NCBI RefSeq assembly: GCF_902635505.1
Contig: NC_045432.1
Coordinates: 6,569,275-6,633,274 of the forward strand
Length of the DNA stretch: 64,000 nt
DNA from: Sarcophilus harrisii
Taxonomy: Eukaryota; Chordata; Mammalia; Dasyuromorphia; Dasyuridae
Direction of reading: 5' to 3'
Below, piece after piece: positions 11,001 to 23,000 of the stretch. Both the position numbers and the translations under genes were made by a program. The notes below the pieces were generated by a model that did not search any database, was not told where the DNA came from, and saw nothing but the letters and a program-made list of their open reading frames with translations. How positions within the stretch are numbered: the stretch's first letter is position 1; each line of letters opens with the position of its first letter.

Positions 11001-14000
11001 CAGCAGGTGGGTGGCCGAGTGCTCTGCAGAATGTCAGGAAAGTGTGAGGAAGACCTAGCACATGGGGAAGCGGTGGCCCCCCCATGGCTATCCCTGAAGG
11101 GTGGAATCGGGCAAGAGTCACACAACATGGGCCGGTTTGGATGGGGGGGGGGACACGATCTCTTGCCGATAAGCCCCTGTAATAGCTTTGCTGCTAACAT
11201 TTAGAAGGTTGCACCAATGTTCATTAGGGAGCGCGTTCTATAATTGTCTTTGCTTGGGTATCAGAATCATGTCCGTGTTACAGAAGGAATTTGGCAGCAC
11301 TATTTTTTGGTGCGTGGAAATGTCTGGCCCTATGGAGAACTCAAGGAAGTTTGAGATCACATGGTACCACTGTGTCATCGGAGCATGGCCTAGGCCTTCT
11401 GCCAGGCACAAAAATAGTCCCTGACCTTAAGGCACATGTTGCTGAGAGAGCACAGTATTCATACAGAAAGCGACATAATTCACTTTAAAGAACCGGAGCC
11501 CACTAAGAACTAGGAAAACCAGAAATGTGAAGGGTGAGAAGCAGGACTGCATATTGATGCTCAAATGTGGGGGAAATACAAGTGCTTCTCCCAAAGCCGG
11601 GTCTGGATCATCACTGCTCAGCATCTGGAGGTCACACATCTCTCTCACCTCCCCCCAATCCGCCCCTGCATCCTCCTCCCCTTGGACACTAATCCCTCCC
11701 CAGAAGTGTCTCCCAGGTATTCTCAATGATGCTCATCCTTCTCCCAAACAGCCAGGCTCCAAGCAAGCCAGCACTAGGGCTGTCTGGAATTTCTCTTCCC
11801 CTTCTGTTCCCCAGAACCAATCACCAAACCATTCCCTCCTAATAGGTCCTGTCTTCGTTTCTTCTTTTATCTTCCACCTCCAGCCATTTCAACAACCCTG
11901 AGGACCTCTCCACTTTTTTCTGTTCTATCCAATGTTCCTAGTGTGCAGACCCTTGGCCAAACATTGAGGGAAATACAGAGCTGAGAGGAGTGGGGCCTCT
12001 TCCAGTCCTACTTTTTAGATCATCCAACCAGGGCAAGTTACACAGCCTTAAATGATCACAATTGGAAATGTTCACCAATCAGACTCATCTGGTTGGTAAA
12101 GGAGATCTAGCAAGGGGAAAGGACTTGGCCAAAATCCAAATATTCAATAGCCTGGTCCATCAACCAAAGGGGGAAAGGGTTTGGCCAAAATCCAAGTATT
12201 CAACAGACTGGTCAATCGATCAAAAGGGAAAGGATTTGGCCAAAATCCAAGTATTCAACAGACTGGCCCATCAACCAAAGGGGAAAGGACTTGACCAAAA
12301 TCCACGTATTCGATGACTGGTCCTTCAACCAAGAAAGGGCTTGAGAAAGCCCCTAAATGCCAGGCAAAGTCAACAGTGATGGAATACTGTCTCTGATGCT
12401 CTGGCTGTAAACCTCGATGAACTTTGGGACATTAACCTGGATGAAAAAAAGAGGGTAACTGGGCAGCTTTGGGCAATATCCTTCTCTCACCCTACCCCCA
12501 CCAGGGGATGATTCTTATGACACCAAACCCCAAAATGGGTGAGAGAGTTTTGACTTTAAAATGAATAAGTTCCTCTCATTTGAGGCCACATTGGCTACTT
12601 GGTAAACTGGCTGGCCAGCTCCCTGGAGGGCCACACGGAGACAATCAGGGGCCTGGGCCCCCACTTGGGCTATAGAGGAATAGGGCAACGCCAGCTTTGC
12701 CCCCGGGAGGTGTTTTTCAGGCTAAGGTCCCATTCTTTCTTCATGATGGCTGTCAGTCTACCAACAAGTAAATCTATTCATCTGCTCACCCTTGAGAGGC
12801 ACTCCAACAAATGTCTACCAGTTCAGGCTGGACTTTGCCCATGCTCCGGGCCACCGGGCTGTAATTCCGCCCCAGGTCACCGGGCTGCAATTTCACTCCA
12901 GGCCCACTGGGGAGTGTCCTGCTGCCATGGGCTCCTTTACCTTGGATGACGCTTTCTGGGCCTCACTTTTTAACCTCACTTTTGGTCTGTGCTCAATCCT
13001 TAGTTGCCATGTGAAAGACTCCTTGGGAAGTATAAAGCAGTTCTAGGTTCAAGCGGCCCTGAAAACAGCCATGTGGTGCGCAGACAACTATAGGGCTCCC
13101 AGGAAACCTGGATGGTTCGATGCTCAAAGAAAGATCTTGTTGGGGAATAAGCGTCTCTGCAGGGCCTACTGTGCACCAGGATCTAAGCTAAGTGCCCTAT
13201 CAGTATGATCTCATTTGGTGAAAAAAGCTGGTGAACTCAGCCCTGTTCATCATCCAGTGGATGAGCCTGGTGTCCCACCTACCTTCTATGTCACTCCTGT
13301 GCTCAAGGACTTTCAGGGGATCCTTACTATCCTTAGGATCAAATCGCAGTTCCTCAGTCTAGCACTGAAGGTTCCCCCCTGCAAACACTGAACATTTCCT
13401 GACAAGTCTTACCCCATGCACCAAACCTAGAATGTGCTCCATCCTTACCTGTGTCTTAGAGAATCTACTTAGCCTCAATTTAAGAACCTCCTCCTCTTCC
13501 TCTTCCTCCTCCTCTTTCTTCCCCGTTCTCCCTCTCTTCCTCTTCTTCCTCCTTCTTCCTATCTCTCTCTTCCTCTGCCCTCTCCTACCTTTTCTCTTCC
13601 TCTTCTTCCTCCTCCCCCTGCTCTTCCCTTTTCTCCCCCTCTTCTTCCTCTCTCTTCCTCTCTCTCCTTCTCTCCTTCCTCCCTCTTCCTATCTCTCCCT
13701 TCCTTCCTCCTACCTTTTCTCTCCCTCTTCCTCCTCTTCTTCCTTCCTCTCCTTCCTCCATCTCCCAGAACCTTTCCCTGACACTGTACCCCAAAGCCCT
13801 GTCCCAGTGGAAGGTGTTCTGGCTCTAGTCCCAACTTCCTGACGCTCTCCATCTCGGTTTGCCCTTTGCCCTCATATTCTACCTCATTATTAGCCTTAGG
13901 ATATCTTTCCCAGCCACTGGAACATAGACTTCTAAAGGGCAGGGGAAATGCCTGCATAGCCCAGTGGATCTCACGGGGGTTTAGTGAATGTGTGCTGGAA

Positions 14001-17000
14001 TGTGGGGCAGTTCTGAGCTTCTCTCAGGATGAGGCCTACCTGGATCCAAGGATTGGCATCCTGGCTGCTCCACGCATTGATCGAGCCAGCAGAATTAAGC
14101 CTGGCCAGCTTTGGGGCCCACTGGCCTGCATGGGACAGAAGGGAAAGATTTGAAGCATCCATTTCTCCACACCTTGTCCCTCCCCTGCTCCCTGCATGCC
14201 AGACAGGCCCGGGCAGCTCAGCTGCAGGGAAGACATAAGGAAATGCTCCACCTTCTCCTTTTGGTTGGAGACTCTGGGTAGAATGCTGTACACACTGGTG
14301 GCCACTTTTGTCCAACTGTTGTGGGTTAGGGTTTGAGGATGCCTGGTAGGGGGGTTCCAAAGCGAGGTTCGCTGGAGGGGGGTCTCTATTTGAAAATGAC
14401 TTATTTACAGACAGAAGGCATCAGTAAAACTCTTAAAAATTAAAATCAAATGAAAGGGTTGGACTGCAGGGGTGTGCCCATGGTAGTCTTTCCAAAAGTG
14501 TGTGATATAAGGTGTGGCTGCCAGGTGATATCAGGGCCCTGCCATAACATGGCCTCTTAAGCTGGATGGTCAAAGCAAAGTGAGACATTTACCTCCGGGG
14601 AGCCGCATTTCTCTGAGCCCTGCCACTATTGGGGTCGGAGTTTGCTCCCCAAAAGGCCCAGAAGGACGAGGCAGTTGCTAAGCTGGGTCCTCGATGGGCC
14701 ATCCCAATTTATTTCTATGAAGTTTCCCTATTGAGAAAGCAGCCATTTTGCCTAGAAGTGCCATCACCCTGCCATGTAGCCAGCTCACCCCTTTGCAGGA
14801 ACCTCTCCCCTTTTCCTTATTGAGCACTAATTCAGCAAAGAGCAGTTTGCTAGTGATTTAGGTCAAAGGTTTGGTGGGAAAGACAAAGGACAGCTTGGGA
14901 ATCCTCAAACCATTCCATTATTTCTCATAGACAAGATGCCCCAGTTCAGTCTCTTTGATTTAAATGCTTTTTAAATTTTTAAATATTTTCCCCATTACAT
15001 TTAAAACAATTTTTTATATTTGTTTTTAAAACTAAATTTCAGATTCTCTCTCTCCCCACCCCAGCTCCCATTAAGAAAGCACATGTGAAGTTATACAAAA
15101 CACTTCCATCAAAGTCGCTCGTGATAGAAGACAGATCTAATGTCTTAAACGTAATACCTTAAAACTCTACTAAGACTTTGGGGGCACTAGGTATTGGAAA
15201 AGCTAAATGAAAATTTCTCATATGCTGAGAATTAGAATCAAGGGCTGCTGGGAAGAGTCTCAGGAGACAGACATGGCAGCAGAGGCCCTGGGAGCTGGGT
15301 TCTTCGGTGCCCGGGGACGGCGGGCAGGGCAGCACGAAGCTCCCGTCCCAAGCTATTGAGAGCCCAGGCTAGGGGGTCAGTGAAATGGCACATGGCGTGC
15401 ATATACAGTCTGCCAGTGGGCGTCAGGATACTGGTATATGGCTAGAGGCTAAAGGGCAAATTGTGAGAGTTGACTGACACCAAGACATGAGAGCAACCCC
15501 CCAGGTTCACTCACCATAATGTCCAGAAGCCGTGATCTGAGAATCGGCAATCTGGCAAGAGGCCATTCCCAGAACATTCCGACAGTCTGCAAAGGAAAGA
15601 GACACAGAGGGGGAGAGGCTAGAGAGCAGCACGTTTTGGAAACAACTTCAAGCAGCTACTCTACTGTTGACTGAATTCAGTCTGCAGAGCAAGCCCTAGA
15701 CCAAGAGCTCTTCTGGCAACTTGAAGTTGCTGACCCCTTCCGGAGCATCAGGCCAAAGCTATCTTCCCCATCCTTCAGAGAACATGGATCACAGTTCCTG
15801 ATGTCGTCCACAAGGAATTGCAGAACCCTCCAGTCTGGAGACTGAGACCGCCTCAGAGGGTGGGGGGTGGGGGGTGGTATGGTGGTGTTCCCTTAGCTCA
15901 TGTCTCTCTCCACTAACCATTTTACTTCTGAAGTTTTTGCTTTAAACGTGCAGACGCTGCTGTCCAGAAACAAAGACTTAATTAGCTCTGTCTTTTCCAG
16001 GTCATCAATTACCCTCCTTCCATCCCCTCGATCTAAGGGCCCGAGCCCTTTTTCAATCTTCCTGTCCCAAACATGGCTGGAAAACTCCTATTGGTCTTTC
16101 TCCATCTCTGGGTTTACCACTACTGACACTATCCACGAGGTTCCTCGGTTAGTCTCATCTTCAGGTACCGCCCTTGTATTTCCTCATCCACAGAATTCAC
16201 CGTTCCATGGAATTAGAGACTGAAACCCTAGCTTTAAATGATGTGGCCACAGCAGGTTCCTTACTGTGTTCCACGACTTGGAGACAGGATTGGATGGAGA
16301 TGGCAAATAGCAGATACGCAGGGAGGTGGAGCAACTGAGAGGTGTCACAGCCCCCTCTAAAGGCAGGGTCCGACCATCGTGGGGGTTAACCTGCCCAGAC
16401 GCTTCGATGTTTTCAGCACGTCGGGGTAGATGTTCGGAGAGATTCTGACGGGACTGCTTGACCGATGCTGTGAGCACAGGGCCACCCAGCAGACGTTGGC
16501 CTTCCACACAGGGTAATGAACATAATGACACGTCATCTAGCTTCACATGAAGGAAGGCAGCATACACACAGGCAATTTGAGCTGCTTACTCTCGTGCCCC
16601 AGTGCATCAGATCGAGAACCCACCAAGTTTATGCACAGCACAGCATCCATCCTCACCACTCAGTCCGTGTCTCCTTTGGCATGGGCTCAGTACCTGCCAC
16701 TCTCAACTTCCTGCTAAAGGGACAGAAGAGAGAGTCTTGTCTTCCCTTCCACCCCGTGTTCACTCTTGAGATATATCCAGTGTCACTGGCTCGGGGTACA
16801 TCATGAGTTATAAAGTATAAGAAGACTGGGAAGGTTAAAGCCAAGGGTCCTCATTATTAAAGGCTCTCTATATTCCCTCGCGTATTCTGGCCTCCTGGCA
16901 TACAATCTTCTCAGCTACCATGGCTTCCCTCTCATCCCTCTCCTAGCCACCCAACAGCACCTCCATGCTATGAACTTTCCATCTCCAAGAACAGTCTCCT

Positions 17001-20000
17001 ATCCTTGCATCTTTCCCTCTACCTCACATCTCCAGAATCCATTTTTCATCCTGACAATAATCTCTACTCCTTCCCCAGTCCCACTTACTCTCTCACTTTG
17101 GCCAAACTTCTCTCATTCCATAGTCTTGATGGTGATTAAAGTACCATCCCACATCCTTGAGTCTCTTGAGCCTTTGTCTCCTCCCATTCTTTATGCTCTA
17201 TTTAGCTCCAGATCTTCCTTCTTCCCTTGTGCTGAACAGACTTTCTAGCTGATGACCACTTCCAGAAGTCACAAAGCAAAAACCAGTGATTTCAGAATTG
17301 AAAGGGACCTCAGCCACTATCACACTCGGATGTGATCATCCAAGGAATCTCAACCATGCCCATTGTCTTGTTAATATCCACTGGGCCCTCATGACTTCTC
17401 GATGACTCCTCATAGTCCATTTCCCATCGTATCTGTTTCAAACTTCTTTCCTCATTTTCTGACCACCTCTCCCCGCTTTTCATAGCAGAAGGCCTTTATC
17501 ACATAACCAAGAAAAAGGGAGACTCTCCATGGTGAGCACCAGCCTTTCCCTTATTCCCAACTTTAGACACATCTACATTACCCTCCAGTCTCTCTTCCTC
17601 CGTTCAAGTCTCTGAAGAAAAGTGGCCCTTTGAGCCAAAGTCAATCTCACCACTGATGTTTTGGGTTCCTATCACTCTCCCATGACTGGGAATTTACTCC
17701 CTTGTTTCCCCTCTTTCATCTTTACCTTCACTTTATCTAGTGATTTCTTCCTGGCTCCCTTCCAATATGCACAAATCTCACAACATATGATCCCGTCATC
17801 CCTTCGAGCTACCTTCCTAGGCCCCTTTTTTCTTTCAGTTAGGCAACAAGCGTTAAATGGTTATGATGTACAGTGTGCTAAGCGCACTCTGCTAAATATT
17901 AAGAATACAAAGAAAGGCAAAAATACAGTCCCTGTTCTCAAGAAGCTCACGTTCTAATGGTCAAGGAATAACTATAGATATACAGATATATGCATAATAA
18001 ATGGATGGTAATCTGAGGGCTGGAAAATCCAAGACTGACCTTTTGCATAAGATAGAATTTAAGCTGATGTTTGAGGGAAGCCAGGGAAGCCAGGAGGGAG
18101 AGATATGGAGGGAGAGCATTCTGGGCAGAGAGGAATTTAAAATGTCTGCAGCCAGTGGTGTCTGGTGAGAGGACAACCAGGAGGCCAGTGCCACTGGATC
18201 AGGGTACGTGGTGAGTTAGAAAGTATAAGAAGACTGGGAAGGTTAAAGCCAGGGGTCCTCATTATTAAAGGCTCTGAAAGGCAGTGGGGTTTACATTTAA
18301 CCATGGAGGTACAAGGGAGCCAGTAGAGTTCACTGACAAGGCAAGTCAATCCTTAAGCTTTGGGAAGAGTAGGGTGAAGAGAGACTTAAGGTAAGGAGAT
18401 TAAGTGGCAGACTATTCTAATAGTCCAGGCAGGAAGGGATAGTAGCAATGTCAAAGGAGGGGAGAGGGTGTCTCTAAGACATGTTGTGAAAATAGTATGG
18501 GCAGATTGAAAGTGGGGAAGCAAGCAAGATTGTGAGCCTGAGGGACTGGGAGGATGGGGGGTGCCTTAGCAGTAATGAGGACATTTGGGGGAGTGCAGCT
18601 GCTAAAGGCTTGTACTAGAAGGGGGTGGGAAATATCTTTAGTGTGTGTGAACTCTTCCTGGCACATAGCAAATGCTTAATCAAAGTGGATTAAATTGAAC
18701 TGACTCCACAAAGAGACACATACGTGCACACTTGCTTCTCACCCTTTAGGCCATGCTTGGGAGAAGACAGATGTCCTAAGACTTTTAAATTTCCTTTCTA
18801 TGTGGCCATCTTATTAGTAAGGAAAAGCATCTAATGAGCCGAGATTTTCCTTGTCTATAGAATTGAGTTGAAGCTTCCAATTTTGATTAGATGTAAAAGA
18901 AATTCTGGCCCCCTTTGTGGCTAATCATCGCTAGTTGTAAGTTCTAGACTCCAGTGCTCATTTACAGCTGGACGTGGAATTTTTCTCCTGTTATCTCTGG
19001 ACCTACAAATTGCTTCTCCTTTTGGCCTACTATGCTTTTCACAAGCACGCCTTTGAAATGGGAATCTTTACTTTCCCTTTTGGCACTTGTGATTCCTTTC
19101 TTTTTTGGTCATTGTAAATTCTAGTTGTACTTTTTCCTCCCTCTGATGTAGCTGAAAACTATACAAGACATAATTAAGAAAAAAACTCGATCTTGTGTTC
19201 AGGGGCCATTTAGAACACTGAGTATGTGCCCGTATCGTAGAGATCCATTTTTGAAAGTTCTCTTGTGTTGACAGCAGTACCTCTCGGTGAACCCTTGGCT
19301 ATTTCCATATCAAAGATCCAGTTCAAGTCTCAGCTCTGCCACGGAGATGTTGGCCCCTTTGGGGCCCTCGCTTTCCTTTTTTCTAAAGGCCCTTTCAAGT
19401 GAAATGTTTTATGGTTTCAAGAGCTATGGTTGCCCAGTCCCAAGCCTAGAACACCAAGCACTCTCAGGAGGCAGAGTAGCCTACTTACACTTGTTGTTTT
19501 CCTACCCCTGCCATCTCCTCTTTGGTTGTTTTCCTACCCCTGCCATCTCCTTTTCAAGTACTGTGGACTCTAGATCTCTTTCATCTCCCTGTGAATTCTC
19601 AGTGGGGGTCTCTGCCTCCTCTCCCTGCACCCTGCTGTCCATTTCAACTTTCCCCTTCCTTACTATGAGCTCTTGATCTCTTCCCCCTTGATGTTTCTGT
19701 GAATCTCTGCCCCGGATTTCCCTGCAACCTCTTGCCTCCTACTACAATTCCTCCCTCTCCCTTGCACCCCAGATCTGTCTGTCATTCTCTTGGATTCTGC
19801 CCGGTTTTTCCATGGCTTGTCTCGCCCAGCCTCCATGGGAGATTCTTTCCCTGATCTCAAGCAAGGTCTTTCATTTTCCCTGCAAAACTGCCCCCTACTA
19901 CTTTTTCTCTCTTTCCCTTGTCTGCACCTAATCTCCATTGGAAGGTCTCTGCACCTAATCTTCTTGTAGGTCTGTGCCCCGGATCCCTACGGGGAGACCC

Positions 20001-23000
20001 CTGATGTTCCTGTAGGTCTGTGCCCCGGGGCTCTATGGGGGGTCTCTTCCCCTGATCTTCTGGTAGGTGTGTGCCCTGGATGTCTATGGGGGGGGGTCTC
20101 TTCCAGTAGGTCTGTGCCCTGGATCCCTATGAGGGGGGCCTCTTCCCCTGGTCTTCCTGTAGGTGTGTGCCCTCGATCTCTATGAGGGGGGGGTCTCTTC
20201 CTGTAGGTCTGTGCCCCAGATCTCTATGGGGTCTTTCGCCTGATCTTCCTGTAGATCTGTGCCTGGATCTAGTGGGCATCTCTTCCCCTGGTCTTCCGTG
20301 GTCTGTGCCCGGATCCCTATGGCGGGGTCCTTCCCTGATCTTCCTGTAGATCTGTGCTTTAGATCCCTATGGGGGTCTCTTTCTGTGGGTCTATATCCCA
20401 GATCACTGGGGTCTGTTCCCTGGTCTTCCTGTAGGTCGGTGCCCCAGATCCCTATAGGGGGTCTCTTCCTGTAGTTCTGTGCCCTGGATCTCTATGGGGG
20501 CTTCTTTTCCCCTGGTCTTCCTGTAGATCTGTGCCGTGGATCCCTATGGCAGGTATCTTCCTGTAGGTCTGTGCCCCGGGGCTCTATGGGGGGTCTCTTC
20601 CCCTGATCTTCCTGTAAATCTGTGCCCCGGATCTCTATGGGGGGGTCTCTTCCCCTGATCTTCCGGTAGGTGTGTGCCCTGGATCTCTATAGGGGGGGGT
20701 CTCTTCCTGTAGGTCTGTGCCCCAGATCCCTACAGGGGTCTTCCTTGATCTGTCTGTCATCTCTCCCGCCATGGCTGTCTCAGGCCCAGCTCTCCATGGG
20801 GAGATTCTTTCCCTGATCTCCGGGCAAGGTCTTTGCCCCAGTTTTCCTTGCAATGTGCTGCCCCCTACTACTTTTTCTCTCTTTCCCTTGTCTGCACCTA
20901 ATCTCCATTGGAAGGTCTCTGCACCTAATCTTCTTGTAGGTCTGTGCCCCGGATCCCTATGGCGGGGTCTCTTCCCCTGATCTTTCTGTAGATCTGTGCT
21001 CTGTATCCCTATAGGGGCCCTTCCTGGTCTTCCTGTGGTCTGCCCAGATCCTATGGGGGTCTCTTCCTGACTTCCTGCAGGTCTTCCTTTTTTTCTGTGG
21101 GGGGGTCTCTTCCCCCGGACTTTTGTAGGTCTGTGCCCTGGATCCCAATGAGAGGTCTCTTCCCCTGAACTTCCTGTAGATCTATGCTCTGGATCCCTAT
21201 GGAGGGTCTCTTCCTGTAGGTCTGTGTCCTAGATCCCTATGGGTGGGCGTCTCTTCCCCAGATCTTCTTGTCGATCTGTGCCACAGATCCCTATGGGGGG
21301 GTCTATTCCCCTGGTTTCCTGTAGATCTGTGCCCTGGATTCCAATTGGGGGGTCTCTTCCTGTAGGTCTCTGCCCCAGATCTCTATGGGGGGGGTCTCTT
21401 CCCCTGATCTTCCTGTAGATCTGTGCCCCGGATCCCTAGTGGGGCATCTCTTCCCCTGGTCTTCCTGTAGGTCTGTGCCCAGGATCCCTATGGCGGGGTC
21501 TCTTCCCCTGATCTTCCTGTAGATCTGTGCTCTGTATCCCTATAGGGGGGTCTCTTCCCCTGATCTTCCTGTAGATCTGTGCTTTAGATCCCTATGGGGG
21601 GGTCTCTTTCTGTAGGTCTATATCCCAGATCACTATGGGAGGTCTGTTCCCCTGGTCTTCCTGTAGGTCGGTGCCCCAGATCCCTATAGGGGGTCTCTTC
21701 CTGTAGTGCTGTGCCCCGGATCCCTACGGGGAGACCCCTGATGTTCCTGTAGGTCTGTGCCCCGGGGCTCTATGGGGGGTCTCTTCCCCTGATCTTCTGG
21801 TAGGTGTGTGTCCTGGATCTCTATGGGGGGGTCTCTTCCTGTAGGTCTGTGCCCTGGATCCCTATGAGGGGGGTCTCTTCCCCTGGTCTTCCTATAGGTG
21901 TGTGCCCTCGATCTCTATGAGGGGGGGTCTCTTCCTGTAGGTCTGTGCCCAGATCTCTAGGGGGGGGGTCTTTTCGCCTGATCTTCCTGGAGATCTGTGC
22001 CTGGGATCCCTAGTGGGGCATCTCTTCCCCTGGTCTTCCTGTAGGTCTGTGCCCAGGATCCCTATGGCGGGGTCTCTTCCCCTGATCTTCCTGTAGATCT
22101 GTGCTCTGTATCCCTATAGGGGGGTCTCTTCCCCTGATCTTCCTGTAGATCTGTGCTTTAGATCCCTATGGGGGGGTCTCTTTCTGTAGGTCTATATCCC
22201 AGATCACTATGGGAGGTCTGTTACCCTGGTCTTCCTGTAGGTCGGTGCCCCAGATCCCTATAGGGGGTCTCTTCCTGTAGTGCTGTGCCCCGGATCCCTA
22301 CGGGGAGACCCCTGATGTTCCTGTAGGTCTGTGCCCCGGGGCTCTATGGGGGGTCTCTTCCCCTGATCTTCTGGTAGGTGTGTGCCCTGGATCTCTGGGG
22401 GGGTCTCTTCCTGTAGGTCTGTGCCCTGGATCCCTATGAGGGGGGTCTCTTCCCCTGGTCTTCCTATAGGTGTGTGCCCTCGATCTCTATGAGGGGGGGT
22501 CTCTTCCTGTAGGTCTGTGCCCCAGATCTCTATGGGGGGGTCTCTTCCCCTGATCTTTCTGTAGATCTGTGCCTGTATCCCTATAGGGGGGTCTCTTCCC
22601 CTGATCTTCCTGTAGATCTGTGCTTTAGATCCCTATGGGGGGTCTCTTTCTGTAGGTCTATATCCCAGATCACTATGGGAGGTCTGTTCCCCTGGTCTTC
22701 CTGTAGGTCGGTGCCCCAGATCCCTATAGGGGGTCTCTTCCTGTAGTTCTGTGCCCTGGATCTCTATGGGCGCTTCTCTTCCCCTGGTCTTCCTGTAGAT
22801 CTGTGCCTGGGATCCCTAGTGGGGCATCTCTTCCCTGGTCTTCCTGTAGGTCTGTGCCCAGGATCCCTATGGCGGGGTCTCTTCCCCTGATCTTCCTGTA
22901 GATCTGTGCTTTAGATCCCTATGGGGGGGGGGGTCTCTTCCTGTAGGTCTCCCAGATCACTATGGGAGGTCTGTTCCCCTGGTCTTCCTGTAGTTCTGTG

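Noticed and set aside
16184-16567. 127-codon minus-strand frame as F8 exon 19
   Set aside because: No similarity to IWRVECLIGEHLHAG and no suitable splice sites or length.
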